Shown here: positions 1 through 9,101 of the stretch, one piece after another | Layout: the number at the start of each line of letters is the position of its first letter | Position numbering within the stretch: position 1 is the first letter of the stretch | Assembly (NCBI RefSeq): GCF_004682015.1 | Contig: NZ_SMLM01000003.1 | Coordinates: forward strand, 248,001 to 312,000 | Direction of reading: 5' to 3' | From: Ramlibacter henchirensis | Lineage (GTDB): Bacteria > Pseudomonadota > Gammaproteobacteria > Burkholderiales > Burkholderiaceae_C | DNA: 64,000 bases | Program-made: the position numbers and the translations under genes | The notes under the pieces: generated by a model | What the model was told of the DNA's origin: nothing | Databases searched by the model: none | What the model saw: the letters and a program-made list of their open reading frames with translations, nothing else

Positions 1-1135
1 CCGTCAGGCCTCCTCCCGCGACTGCACCCGCTACCAGGCTGTACTTGGCCTCATCGGAGATTCCCTCGATCAGCGAGCCGAGGTAAGTCAGCGCGGCGTT
101 GTCGGTGATCGCCGTTAGGGCCGTCGCGCCGAAGAACAGCTCCGTCGGCGCCATGGCGGACACCAGCGGCTGCAGCCACCACTGCTGCAAGCCGCCCAGC
201 ACCACCAGCCCCGCCAAAAAGAACCCGACCAGCAGCGCCTCGCGGATGATGAGCGGACTCTGGTGGCGCTCGTACGCCTGCGTGTAGCCGAGGAAGAATA
301 GGAACACGCCCAGGAACGCGACGGGATGGTGCGCGAGCAGGACCACGGCCACCAGGCAGATCGCGTGAATGAACACCACCGACGATGGCATCGTGGTGCG
401 AACCTCGGCTTCGGCCGCCCCGCCGGCTTCTGGCCGTGCCAGCTGCCCCCGGAGCACGTAGGTGGCGAGCGACGCATTCACGAGCACGGCCAGCGCCGAC
501 TTCCAGCCAAAATTGGCCGCCATGAAAGCCGAATCCCAGTTCCACTTCGCCGCCACCATCAGCACGGGCGGCGCGGCGAACGATGTCAGCGTGCCGCCGA
601 TCGAGACGTTCACGAACAGGACGCCAAGCGCGAAGTATTTGAGGCACTCAGGAATGCCCCGGCGGAAGATCTGCGGGGCCAGGATCAAGGCCGCGATCGT
701 CATCGCCGCCGGTTCGGTGATGAACGAGCCGAACAGAGGAACGGCGGCAAGACCTAGCCATGCGGATGCGAGCGGGGTCGGCAGAGGCGCGAGGCGAGCT
801 AGGGCCTGCGTGGTCTCGAGAACCGCGTGAACAATTGGACGCGACGCCGAGATCACCATCACAACGAAGACGAACAGTGGCTCCGTGTAGTGGCGGGATT
901 CGGCGTAGTCGAGCGCCACGTCGCCGCCGCGAAGCAGCGCCAGCACGATGACGAGCATGACGGCCCAGAAGCCGAAGACAACCTCCACCTCCCCCAGCAA
1001 ATGAAAGAGGCCGGCGTGGCGCGGGAAGCGATGGGAGAGCCGCTCGAACTGCTTGGCCGTGAAGGTGTGAATCAATGCCAGCGCGAAGAGGCCAGCGGCG
1101 ACGTACTGAATGAGGGTGTCGGGATTGCCCGGCAT
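1..1135 (-). CDS. Putative Na+/H+ antiporter (PF07399-type), C-terminus cut by window edge
   Basis: The minus-strand frame is open from an ATG at 1135 to the left edge, giving about 378 residues of a polytopic inner-membrane protein; the C-terminus lies outside. Hydrophobic helices alternate with short loops from the start (MPGNPDTLIQYVAAGLFALA), and the segments FGSFITEPAAMTIAALIL, GGTLTSFAAPPVLMVAAKWNW and LTAITDNAALTYLGSLIEG are typical of the putative Na+/H+ antiporter family of proteobacteria. Cation/proton exchange is a family-level inference. GGGAG about ten bases upstream supports the start at 1135; an in-frame ATG at 1213 has no ribosome binding site. No neighbour suggests an operon. 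Confidence 0.8.
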   Translation of the reverse strand, partial: MPGNPDTLIQYVAAGLFALALIHTFTAKQFERLSHRFPRHAGLFHLLGEVEVVFGFWAVMLVIVLALLRGGDVALDYAESRHYTEPLFVFVVMVISASRPIVHAVLETTQALARLAPLPTPLASAWLGLAAVPLFGSFITEPAAMTIAALILAPQIFRRGIPECLKYFALGVLFVNVSIGGTLTSFAAPPVLMVAAKWNWDSAFMAANFGWKSALAVLVNASLATYVLRGQLARPEAGGAAEAEVRTTMPSSVVFIHAICLVAVVLLAHHPVAFLGVFLFFLGYTQAYERHQSPLIIREALLVGFFLAGLVVLGGLQQWWLQPLVSAMAPTELFFGATALTAITDNAALTYLGSLIEGISDEAKYSLVAGAVAGGGLT

Positions 1136-1310
1136 GGTCGAGGTCACTCCCGCGAGGCGGCCCGACCTTCGCGTGTACCTGCCCGCTCGCACGGCGGACA
1201 CCCAAGCAAGCATTCTACGGAGGGCCAGCTAAGCAGTTGCGGCTCGGGATGGACCAGGGCCGAGGATCTGAGAGCCAGATTGCGAGCGAATCAGGTGGTG
1301 ACCTGATGTC

Positions 1311-1337
1311 GATGTCTGCTACCGGCCAGGAGCGGTC
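1311..1337 (+). repeat. Dispersed short repeat, copy A
   Basis: This copy reads gatgtctgctaccggccagg followed by agcggtc. It matches the copies at 9445-9472, 10367-10388 and 14501-14520 around the core gct-ttcggcca-agc, with two changes (accgg for ttcgg). All four copies lie on the same strand in gene-poor sequence. Confidence 0.55.
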
Positions 1338-2071
1338 AAGAGACACGCGAGAGTAGGACGTCGGTGCAGCCGACCATTTCCGGTTAGCCGCCGCTCTAAA
1401 TGCTGAAACGACAGAGGCGTGCCCTGTTGGGCGTTGTCGTATCGCGCGATGAGTCAAGGTGCAGGTATCAAGGAGCGGCCGTCACGAAACCATAGCCCAG
1501 ATGCGTCAAGCACTCCTCACTGGCAGCATCCTCTGGCTGCCTCCGAAATAAGCAATGTGTCGGGAGCCACTATGCACCGGCCTTTCCCTGCGGCATGGGC
1601 GGCTTGCCCACAGATTTGTCCACAGAACTTGTGGGGTCCGTCCTACGCCGTAGAGCTGGACCTTCCCTAAGGTGTCCCCCTAGTAAGGCCGGCTGTGGCC
1701 GGCCTGAAAGTTTATCGCCCGGGGTTGCCAGCAGCTTGGTGGCCTTCTCGTCGTGCGCGCCTCAACATACTTTTGGACCTCGCATCCCGAGTTGCACCTC
1801 ATGGGATGCAGGGTTGTCACCCTTGCAGCGCTCGGCCCCTCTAATGGGCAGAGGGATCAAAGGAACGAAGCGTCGTTGCTCCGGTACCTCGCCGAAGGAG
1901 TTGCCATGAAATCCGTGTTCCGAGCGATCGTTCAACGCCCGGGCGGCCGCGGTCGTCGAGAGCCGCAAGGCGCAACGCCTGCAATGTCCGAAGCATCCCG
2001 CGGACCGCAGCCACGAGATACAGCAGTACAGGAACTCTAACGAGATGAGCGGCCGTTGGCGCCGCGTGTAC

Positions 2072-2127
2072 GCGAGAGTCATGAAGCCGAGGCCACTCGA
2101 CAGGTGGCCGCGCCTCATGACTCTCGC
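2072..2127. repeat. Bipartite inverted repeat (hairpin)
   Basis: Perfect 13-base outer arms (gcgagagtcatga at 2072-2084 and its complement at 2115-2127) enclose a second pair of 6-base arms (ggccac 2091-2096, gtggcc 2104-2109). There is no T-run after it, so a classical terminator is unlikely. It lies about 370 bases before the SGNH lipoprotein gene. Confidence 0.7.
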
Positions 2128-2495
2128 ACGGATAGCTCCAGTCTTCTGAGCGTCCCGCCGCGCAAGCTAGTTGACTTGCAGTTGCCTGCAATAGGCATGA
2201 GCGGCGTTCCGGTGACTTGGCGCGAATTCCAGGCACGTGCCAGTTGGCCAACGGATCCTGCCAATTCAATGCCCCGTTCGGCGTACGGAAGGAAGTACCC
2301 CGCGGGATCCGGGAGCTGTGCGGACCGCTGCTGCGGCCACGAGCGGACATGACCTCCGCACCCCGAGAGGAGGGGTCATTCTGAGCGGAGTAGGTGGGAG
2401 GGAGTGCGGCAGTAGAGCTGAACCGTTTGCGGACGCTCACCCCACACGTTGCGACCGCGTGTTAGTGTGGTCGACTGACAAGTGCGGGGAACAGC

Positions 2496-3230
2496 ATGGA
2501 TCGGCGAACAGCATTGCTCGGGCTCGTTGCGGCGCTCGCGGGATGTGGAGGCGGCGGAGGCTCGGCGTCTCCGGCGCCGGCGCTCGCGGCAGCTCCGCCC
2601 GCCGCCGCACAGGGACCACTGGCGGCGCCACCACCGCCGGGGCCGCCGGCCGTCACCCTTTCCAGCAATATCGCTTTGTGGGGCGACTCGCTTACCGATG
2701 GGACCAGCGAGATTCCGGGCTACTCCGTCCAGCTACGACGCATCTACCCTTCGCGAATCGTCTACGACGGCGGTGTCTGGGGTGAGACCTCAACCAGCAT
2801 CACGAGGCGTGTGCTTGCCGACCGGGATCGGCGCACCTGGGTGACCGTGTTCTGGATGGGGCGAAACAACCTGGCAGACCCGGAGCAGGTCAAGGCGGAC
2901 ATCGCCGCCGCTGTCGCGCACCTGGGCGGCAACGCTCGTTTCATCGTCATGTCCATCATCAACAGCTCGGACGAGACACGGGGCACCGCGCGCCACGCGA
3001 CGATGACGCAGCTGAACGCTGATTTGGCTTCGACGTACCATGACAACTTCCTGGATGTTCGCGGTCACCTCGTCGATCAGTTCGATCCGAACTCGCCGCA
3101 AGACGTCGCCGCGCACGCGAACGACGTCGTCCCGCCTTCGCTGTCGCAGGACGGGTTGCACCTGAATGGTGCCGGGTATGCGGTGGTCGCCAACCGCGTC
3201 AAAGCTTTCATGGACGCGAAGGGCTGGTGA
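2496..3230 (+). CDS. SGNH/GDSL-family hydrolase, predicted lipoprotein
   Basis: The 244-residue product begins with a short signal peptide ending in a lipobox (LAGC, Cys17), so it is probably a membrane-anchored periplasmic lipoprotein. A Gly/Ala/Pro-rich linker reaches residue 52. The SGNH blocks follow in order: GDSLTDG with nucleophile Ser65, GGVWGET (block II Gly), GRNN (block III Asn) and DGLHLNGAG near residue 219 carrying the Asp and His of the catalytic triad. The family cleaves esters, often acetyl or acyl groups on sugars or lipids; the substrate is unknown. The next gene, an acyltransferase with its own SGNH domain, hints at a role in cell-surface O-acylation, which is only inference. 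A cggggaa ribosome binding site precedes the ATG. Confidence 0.85.
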   Translation: MDRRTALLGLVAALAGCGGGGGSASPAPALAAAPPAAAQGPLAAPPPPGPPAVTLSSNIALWGDSLTDGTSEIPGYSVQLRRIYPSRIVYDGGVWGETSTSITRRVLADRDRRTWVTVFWMGRNNLADPEQVKADIAAAVAHLGGNARFIVMSIINSSDETRGTARHATMTQLNADLASTYHDNFLDVRGHLVDQFDPNSPQDVAAHANDVVPPSLSQDGLHLNGAGYAVVANRVKAFMDAKGW

Positions 3231-3506
3231 TGGGGCCAGCCCGTAGCTCTCTCGAGCCATGGCAATCTGCGCCAAGCTTCGTACTATGGGTCATGGCCAT
3301 CGCTCCCGCCATTCAGGCGAAGCTCTTCAATGATTACCGTGGCGCTTCCATGCCACGTGGCCACTTTCGCTCCGTAGCCCCGCCCTGAACCGTCCTTCCG
3401 GTTCATAGCCCCTCGGGCGGCTTGCCGCAGGGGCAGCCCGCCCGCTCTCGGTCTCCGCGCATTCCAGCCTCACGGCGGCTGCGGTGCGCCTCTTGCGGGA
3501 TTCTCT

Positions 3507-5507
3507 ATGGACTATCGAAGGGAAATTGACGGACTGCGGGCGCTTGCGCTCCTGCCGGTCCTGTTGTTCCACGCCGGATTCAAGACGTTCAGTGGCGGCT
3601 ACGTCGGCGTCGACGTCTTCTTCGTCATCAGCGGCTACCTGATCACGTCCATCGTGCTCAAGAGCCTCGATGAGGGGCGCTTCTCAATCATTAACTTTTA
3701 CGAGCGAAGGATGCGGCGAATCCTCCCGGCGCTCTTTCTCGTGCTGCTCGTCTCGTTCCCCTTCGCCTGGGCGTGGATGTTGCCTGCCGACATGGAGCGC
3801 TATTCGGCGGGCCTGGCTAGCGTCTCCTTGTTCGGATCCAACATCCTGTTCTGGCGCACCAGCGGCTACTTCGATGTGGAGGCCGAACTCAAGCCTCTGC
3901 TGCACACGTGGAGCCTCGCGGTGGAGGAGCAGTTCTACCTGCTGTACCCGCTGCTGTTCCTTCTTGTATGGGCACGCGGTCGCAAGGCGTTCGTGTTGTT
4001 CATCGCGATAGGCGCTGTCCTCAGTTTCGCCCTCGCCGAGTGGGCGTCGCACCTGCGCCCGTCCGCCACGTTCTATCTTCTGCCTACGCGAGCGTGGGAA
4101 CTCGCGCTTGGAGCCCTCACGGCTGTCTACCTGTCGCAGCGCCACGCGCGTGCGGGTAGCTCACAGGTTCACGCGGCCGGCAGCCTGCTCGGCTTGGTGT
4201 TGATCTCGTTTGCGGTCTTCGCATTCGACGATGGCACCCCATTCCCGGGCAAGTACGCGCTGCTGCCCACAGTGGGAACAGTGCTGATCATCTGTTTCGC
4301 CACCAACGAAACCTGGACGGGCCGCCTGCTCTCAAGTCGGGTGCTGGTTGGCATCGGGCTCGTGAGCTACAGCGCGTACCTCTGGCACCAACCCCTGCTC
4401 GCGCTCGCTCGCCACCGCTCGTTGGGCCATATCGAGTGGCCCCTCGCCGCAAGCCTGCTGGCTGCCTCGCTCGCGCTTGCCGCACTGAGTTGGAAGTACG
4501 TCGAGAAGCCCTTCCGGGATCGGAAGAAGATCTCCCGCTCGCATGTCTTCGGCCTTGCGGCAGCCGGGACCGTCCTCTTCCTCGTGGTTGGTCTTGGCGG
4601 GCACCGGACCGACGGCTTCTCGTTCCGACTCCCAACCGACCAGCGTCGTTTCCTGGAGCACTTCGACAACAGCCTGCCTGCCTTGGCCTTCCACATGCGC
4701 GAACTCACGCACCAGTTCCGCGACGAGTGCAACTTCTACGACCTGGACGCCGAGGTACGAGGGAAACCCACGCGCAGGCCGAAGCCCGAAATCGCCGCTG
4801 GCTGCTACACGCGTGATCCGGCTCGTGCGCATGCCGTGTTCCTGTGGGGGGACAGCCATGCGCAGCAACTGACGCCGGGGCTGCAGAAGGTGCTGTCGAC
4901 AGACTGGCAACTGCTGCAGGTAGCCAGTTCCGGGTGCGTGGCGCGCATCGAGCCGAGTGATCACATGGATTTCTGTCGCCACTCGAACTGGTTCGCAATG
5001 AAGACGATAGAGGCAACACGGCCGGACGTGGTTCTGGTGGCGCAAGCGAATGAGCACCAGAAGACTCCGATCGAAGCAATCGCGGCGCATCTGCGGCAGG
5101 CCGGAGTGAAAAAGATCATCTTCATGGGCCCAACGCCGCACTGGACGACCAGCTTGCCCAACGTGGTCGTCCGCAAGGCATGGATCGACACGATGCCGCG
5201 GATACTCACAGGCGTCGACCGGCGCTTCGTTGAACTCGATACTCGTCTCAAGGATCGGCTGCATGAGCACCCGGATGTCGACTACTTCAGTGTCATCGAC
5301 CGAATGTGCAATGCGCAAGGGTGCCTGGTCTATCTTGATGGCCGCCAGCGCGAGCGCCTGACCTCGTATGACAAATCCCACCTGACGCCCCACGCTTCTG
5401 AATGGCTGGCCAGGAGCGCCCTCGCTGATGAGGTGTCGGCGACGAAGCTCAAGCTGCCCTGCCGCAACGGTGCGAAAGATGGAAACGGTGATCACCTGTG
5501 TGACTAG
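3507..5507 (+). CDS. OafA/YrhL-type acyltransferase with C-terminal SGNH domain
   Basis: The 666-residue protein has the acyltransferase-3 membrane domain in roughly residues 1-365, beginning REIDGLRALA and including LLFHAGF, GGYVGVDVFFVISGYLI and the RRMRRILPALF loop. This is followed by a periplasmic SGNH-like domain from about 440, with WGDSHAQQL near residue 446 and DKSHL at 622-626 as the Asp/His block. Proteins of this architecture move acetyl or other acyl groups across the inner membrane onto lipopolysaccharide O-antigen, exopolysaccharide or peptidoglycan. The length fits the family. No glycan-biosynthesis genes lie nearby, so the acceptor cannot be named. The downstream universal-stress gene overlaps its 3' end. 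Confidence 0.9.
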   Translation: MDYRREIDGLRALALLPVLLFHAGFKTFSGGYVGVDVFFVISGYLITSIVLKSLDEGRFSIINFYERRMRRILPALFLVLLVSFPFAWAWMLPADMERYSAGLASVSLFGSNILFWRTSGYFDVEAELKPLLHTWSLAVEEQFYLLYPLLFLLVWARGRKAFVLFIAIGAVLSFALAEWASHLRPSATFYLLPTRAWELALGALTAVYLSQRHARAGSSQVHAAGSLLGLVLISFAVFAFDDGTPFPGKYALLPTVGTVLIICFATNETWTGRLLSSRVLVGIGLVSYSAYLWHQPLLALARHRSLGHIEWPLAASLLAASLALAALSWKYVEKPFRDRKKISRSHVFGLAAAGTVLFLVVGLGGHRTDGFSFRLPTDQRRFLEHFDNSLPALAFHMRELTHQFRDECNFYDLDAEVRGKPTRRPKPEIAAGCYTRDPARAHAVFLWGDSHAQQLTPGLQKVLSTDWQLLQVASSGCVARIEPSDHMDFCRHSNWFAMKTIEATRPDVVLVAQANEHQKTPIEAIAAHLRQAGVKKIIFMGPTPHWTTSLPNVVVRKAWIDTMPRILTGVDRRFVELDTRLKDRLHEHPDVDYFSVIDRMCNAQGCLVYLDGRQRERLTSYDKSHLTPHASEWLARSALADEVSATKLKLPCRNGAKDGNGDHLCD

Positions 5508-6177
5508 CCGGGAGTACACCGCCAGTGTCCGTCGATACGCAGAGTGGGCAGCTGCTCGACTTTCCCTCCCCCTGGAATACCTTGACCAAGCTGAGGCGCG
5601 GAAGCTACACAGGACTGTGCTCCACGACATGATCGACCGTGAGGCAAGGACAAGCCTATTCGTCGTCGGAAAGGCCCGCCCCGTGGCACCGGCATTAAGC
5701 GTGCACTACTGGAACTTGGAGGGAGCGATCCGCGTTTTGCGGCGGCCGATCCTGCGGGCGAGTCGAACTTTCAGAGCTCCACTGCGTTTCGCCGTCGGTT
5801 TCGATGGCACGCCGTTCGGGCGGCGCCTGCTAGAGACGGTTTCTAACTCCGCACTGCTTGCTGGCTTGGCGTGCCGAGTGATGGTGGCAGGGCGCGCGAA
5901 GGCTGCGGCGTGCAATCAGCTTCGCTGGGCGGAGTTGACGCTGCGCGATGCTGGCTTCCAAGTCGCAGGCCAGTTGCTGCCTGACGATTCTGAAGCTGCC
6001 ATTTGCGCCTGCATCGATGAAGCGGACATCGACCTCCTTGTATTGGCGATGCCTTGGGAATGGGGAGTGAAGGAGTTCTTTCTCGGCAGCACGCTCTCCC
6101 TGATCAGAACCTGCCCGGTGCCGGTGCTCATCTATCCCCACTCCCCAGTGCTTCTTGGTCGTCGGCACATGCCGTGA
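5479..6177 (+). CDS. UspA-family protein, tandem type
   Basis: The 232-residue product resembles tandem universal stress proteins. A degenerate N-terminal half (METVITCVTSREYTASVRRY) is followed by a second UspA fold from about residue 100 (RFAVGFDGTPFGRRLLETV) that ends with ADIDLLVLAMPWEWGVKEFF and GSTLSLIRTCPVPVLIYP. The last motif corresponds to the nucleotide-binding region but departs from the usual G-x2-G-x9-G pattern, so ATP binding is uncertain. The ATG at 5479 overlaps the acyltransferase by 29 bases; the frame is open 17 codons further upstream, but that stretch is Arg-rich and lies wholly within the previous gene. Probably a cytosolic stress-related protein. Confidence 0.65.
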   Translation: METVITCVTSREYTASVRRYAEWAAARLSLPLEYLDQAEARKLHRTVLHDMIDREARTSLFVVGKARPVAPALSVHYWNLEGAIRVLRRPILRASRTFRAPLRFAVGFDGTPFGRRLLETVSNSALLAGLACRVMVAGRAKAAACNQLRWAELTLRDAGFQVAGQLLPDDSEAAICACIDEADIDLLVLAMPWEWGVKEFFLGSTLSLIRTCPVPVLIYPHSPVLLGRRHMP

Positions 6178-6326
6178 AAACACAAGCCTTTGCAGCAGCT
6201 CGAGATCAGCGTTGCCATTGGCTGTTCCGCTCCACCCACAACCTGCCTGGCTGGGCCGCCGCGCTTTCCCGGCCATGTTCGCTATAGTCAAAAGCGGACT
6301 TCGGTTCTCCGGCATGAACGTGACCG

Positions 6327-6476
6327 TTGCGCACGCGCGGAGTGGCGTTCAGCGATGCGGTGTCCACGTCGTACGGCGACGGCAGCTACGCGCCCCGCGG
6401 CATCTTCGGCCTAGGCATCCTCATCGAGCCGACGCGCAAGCTGGTGATTGCTTGGCGGTGGGCTGCTGGACTCTCG
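6327..6476 (+). pseudogene. C-terminal fragment of a class C beta-lactamase-type serine hydrolase
   Basis: About 45 codons read VAFSDAVSTSYGDGSYAPRG followed by IFGLGILIEPTRKLVIAWRW. This matches the last strand of beta-lactamase/transpeptidase-like hydrolases, where a G-IFGQGI-IDP-RKLVI pattern is typical. The catalytic SxxK and YxN regions are missing and no longer frame precedes it, so it is a remnant. The open frame continues downstream without family similarity. Confidence 0.5.
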
Positions 6477-6572
6477 AGGTGGCGTGAAAGCCCCCGAGAC
6501 GAGCTTGTGAGGGCCGGTAGGCCACGAGCGCGGGAGCGCAATCGGGACACTGAAGGCCTTGCGGGCGCCGTA

Positions 6573-6794
6573 TTACTTCTTGACCGCCACGAGCGCCCCT
6601 TGGAGGGCCTCATTCGACTTACGCCGCAGCTTCGCAGCTACAGCGACCATCTCTTCGGTCGGGCCTGTCCCCCTACCTTGGGCAAGGCTCATGAGTGCGT
6701 CCGCGACCGCCCGCTCGGCAGTAAGCGCTCGTGCATCCGCAACACGCCACTGCTTCAGCAGGTCTGCCAAGTCCTCCATTGGTACTACCCTCAT
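6573..6794 (-). CDS. Small helical hypothetical protein (73 aa)
   Basis: No family is recognised. The product is short, acidic/basic mixed and predicted mostly helical (MRVVPMEDLADLLKQWRVAD, then ALTAERAVADALMSLAQG). A TGPTEEMVAVAAKLRRKS segment resembles the possible short minus-strand protein at 22749-22871, where a threonine/proline turn precedes a helix rich in Leu-Arg-Arg. Codon use fits a high-GC genome. The second ATG (residue 6) is an equally good start. Confidence 0.4.
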   Translation of the reverse strand: MRVVPMEDLADLLKQWRVADARALTAERAVADALMSLAQGRGTGPTEEMVAVAAKLRRKSNEALQGALVAVKK

Positions 6795-7021
6795 CGTCTT
6801 TCGCCTAGCTTACGTCGTGCTTTGGATGATGGATTTTCACGGCAGTGAGCGGGCTGCTGTCATCGGGAGTACCCGAGGAGGCGCGGTGGGCTCAACGCGT
6901 CCCGGCTCTCTACGCTCCTTCGTGGTGCGTTGGCGACTGGCGCGATGGGCCCGATCAGCGGTGCCAAGGAGCCGCGGGAGGACCGCGGAGACCGTACAGG
7001 GGGTTTCGTGGTCCCTTTTGC

Positions 7022-7252
7022 TTATGAGCCTGACCCGCCCGAACTCGGGCCGGAGCTCAAAGACTCAAGCCGCTTCCGCAGATCGGCCATCTCCCGGTCG
7101 ATCAAGGCAATGACGCGGTGGATGTCCCCGCGCTCTTTTCCCGTGAGCAGGCTATTGAGCGCGAGTTGCTCCAGGATGGCGCGTAGGCTCGCTCGCCGCT
7201 CAAGGAGAGCCTGAAGTTGTAGGGCAAGCCGCTCTGGCTCTTCGTAGGTCAC
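7022..7252 (-). CDS. Small coiled-coil hypothetical protein (76 aa)
   Basis: No known family is recognised. Residues 5-66 form a likely amphipathic helix pair with regular leucine spacing (LALQLQALLERRASLRAIL and IALIDREMADLRKRLESL), then a Ser/Gly-rich tail. No signal peptide or membrane segment is visible. It lies on the same strand as the 73-residue gene about 230 bases away, but nothing shows a shared transcript. Confidence 0.45.
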   Translation of the reverse strand: MTYEEPERLALQLQALLERRASLRAILEQLALNSLLTGKERGDIHRVIALIDREMADLRKRLESLSSGPSSGGSGS

Positions 7253-7814
7253 GGGGCAAATCTACCTGAGTCAGCAGCCCGGCGACCGTAAGAAGTTCAC
7301 TAGCTACGGGTGGCTTGGCGGGCGCTTGGCGGCAAGCCGCTCCTGCGCTCGGCGCCTTGCAGACCACGAGCCGCGGCTTAAACGCTTGCGAAATCGGATA
7401 GGCGCGGCCGGCCGTTCCGACTTCGAGCTACTCCGGCCTATCAGGGCGCGGGGACTTCCGCCGCATCAGCAGCGTCTGCGCAAGCGGACCGACGGATTGA
7501 CACTTTGGTGGTGCAGGGGAGCAGTGCCTGGACACCTCTGCTCGCCAGAAGCGCCGCAATGCCTTGCCGTGAGGATCTCCTTCGGATCACCGAAACGTAC
7601 CGCTGGCACTTCCGGCGCCGCCCGCCCACCTGCAAGCCAGCAGTGTCGCTTAGCGCGGGCCAGAACTTGCCACCTGGCTGGCCGCCGACTGCGACGATCT
7701 TCGCTCGGGCAACAAAGCGGTGCTCCTTACGAATAAGGCTGCTGGACAGGCAGTTGCCGCAGGTGTAGGTTACTGTGGGTAACAGAAGCTGGGCACCGGC
7801 AGAGGAGATCTATC
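7253..7814. other. About 560 bases without a supported gene
   Basis: Open frames exist on both strands but are Arg/Pro/Ala-rich translations without recognisable domains. The stretch ends in the ribosome binding site of the next gene (agaggag at 7801-7807). Confidence 0.5.
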
Positions 7815-9101
7815 TTGCGGCTCACCCGTCCTTCCAGCGGCTACGAAGGGCTTGGCGCACCAGGGGTGCGCTGGGTAGAAATCATCAAGAGCAGGACAGT
7901 TGTCGCTACCTCGGTAGCCGTATTGAGCGCGTACTGCAGTGCAAGCGATGCATCAGCGCAGACAGCGGCCGCGTCAGCCGCCCCGCCGTTGCGCGTGCTC
8001 GTGAACCCAGGCGACAACAGCGAGCAATCGCGCGTGGTTTTGTACAGTGCCTGGAAAGTGGTGCTGGAGCAGGCCCTGCGCAAGCACGCGACAGCCGGCC
8101 TAGATGTCATCCTGTCCAGCGACGCGACGGCGGACTTGGGCAGCACCCGGTCCAAGCTGCACGATATCTTTATCGCTCCCGCGCATGTTGTCGGCAGCGC
8201 AGTGCGCTACGGCTACCAGCCGGTTGTCGGCCTCGACAAACCAGTGCAGGCCGTGCTTGTGGCGCCGTTGAACAGCAGCATCGGCAACTTGGCGCAGGCA
8301 GAGGGCAAGCGTCTCGGACTACCACTGCAGGACAGCGTGGTGACGTATTTGGTTCGCGGCGAGGTGAACGCGGCGAACACCACAATCAAGAGCCACTTCG
8401 CCTCGGTCTATGACACCCGCTATCAGGATGCGCTGCTGCCCTGCCTGCAGGTGCGCCGCTGCGACGTGGTGGCAGTCGAGAAGGGAGTCTTCGAACGCTG
8501 GGTGGCCGCCGGGGAGCCCGTCAAAGCCATCATGGAGTCAAAGCCAGTGCCCGGACTAAGCCTGGCCGTCCGCGACGGCGCGAAGACTGGGGCCGCGATA
8601 CTGCAGGGTGCGCTGGCCGACTCCCAACCTTTCGCTAACCTGCTCCGCAGCGAAAACGCGAAGGCGGTCGTGTACACGCCGGCGGACTTCAAGTACGTGG
8701 CCACGCTCGGCTACTTCACTCCGCGCGCGCTGCCGGGCGCGAATGTAGTCGATGCGGCCGACGTCGCCCAACTGCTGCAGCGCGGCGGCATCTATGTCGA
8801 CACCCGCACCGAGGCGGAGTTCAAGGTCGGCCATGTGCCCGGTGCAGTGCTGGTGCCGTACCTTGAGAAGAGCGCCAAAGAGGCCGACTTCGACGGCAGC
8901 CAGGACAAATTTGACTTGGCCCGACTGGTGCCCAATCGCGACGCCGAACTGATCTTCGCGTGCAATGGCCCGGAATGCTGGAAGAGCTTCAAGGCGTCGA
9001 AAGCGGCATTGAACGCCGGTTATCGCAAGGTCCACTGGTTTCGGGGGGGCTTTCCCGAGTGGCGCAGCTCCGGCATGAAGTTCGCAGGCGCCAACCACTA
9101 G
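7815..9101 (+). CDS. PhnD-type periplasmic binding protein fused to a rhodanese domain
   Basis: A TTG start at 7815 is chosen because agaggag lies seven bases before it; an in-frame GTG at 7866 would give a shorter signal peptide. A signal sequence (TVVATSVAVLSAYCSASDAS then AQ) leads into a PhnD-like periplasmic binding domain (about residues 55-290): LRVLVNPGDNSEQSRVVLYS, SAWKVVLEQALRK, VTYLVRGEVNAANTTIKSHF. Residues 312-425 form a rhodanese domain (GGIYVDTRTEAEFKVGHVPG) with active-site loop FACNGPECWKSFKA and the closing WFRGGFPEWRSSGM. Rhodaneses carry sulfane sulfur on the loop cysteine. The combination suggests a periplasmic sulfur-handling or sensing protein; the bound ligand is unknown. 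No ABC permease or ATPase is adjacent. Confidence 0.75.
   Translation: MRLTRPSSGYEGLGAPGVRWVEIIKSRTVVATSVAVLSAYCSASDASAQTAAASAAPPLRVLVNPGDNSEQSRVVLYSAWKVVLEQALRKHATAGLDVILSSDATADLGSTRSKLHDIFIAPAHVVGSAVRYGYQPVVGLDKPVQAVLVAPLNSSIGNLAQAEGKRLGLPLQDSVVTYLVRGEVNAANTTIKSHFASVYDTRYQDALLPCLQVRRCDVVAVEKGVFERWVAAGEPVKAIMESKPVPGLSLAVRDGAKTGAAILQGALADSQPFANLLRSENAKAVVYTPADFKYVATLGYFTPRALPGANVVDAADVAQLLQRGGIYVDTRTEAEFKVGHVPGAVLVPYLEKSAKEADFDGSQDKFDLARLVPNRDAELIFACNGPECWKSFKASKAALNAGYRKVHWFRGGFPEWRSSGMKFAGANH

Larger units (their letters stand above)
1136..2495. other. About 1.36 kb without a supported gene
   Basis: Several frames are open here, but none gives a protein with recognisable domains, plausible composition and a ribosome binding site. 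The stretch holds one copy of the dispersed repeat (1311-1337) and a large inverted repeat (2072-2127). It looks like eroded or intergenic sequence. Confidence 0.55.

Noticed and set aside
1841..2440. 199-codon minus-strand frame in the first gene-poor stretch.
   Set aside because: Ser/Arg/Pro-rich, no domain, no ribosome binding site, and it spans the large inverted repeat.
6815..6840. A gatgatgga match to the DusA 5' region, considered as the missing second attachment site.
   Set aside because: Only nine bases match; too short to be significant in this sequence.
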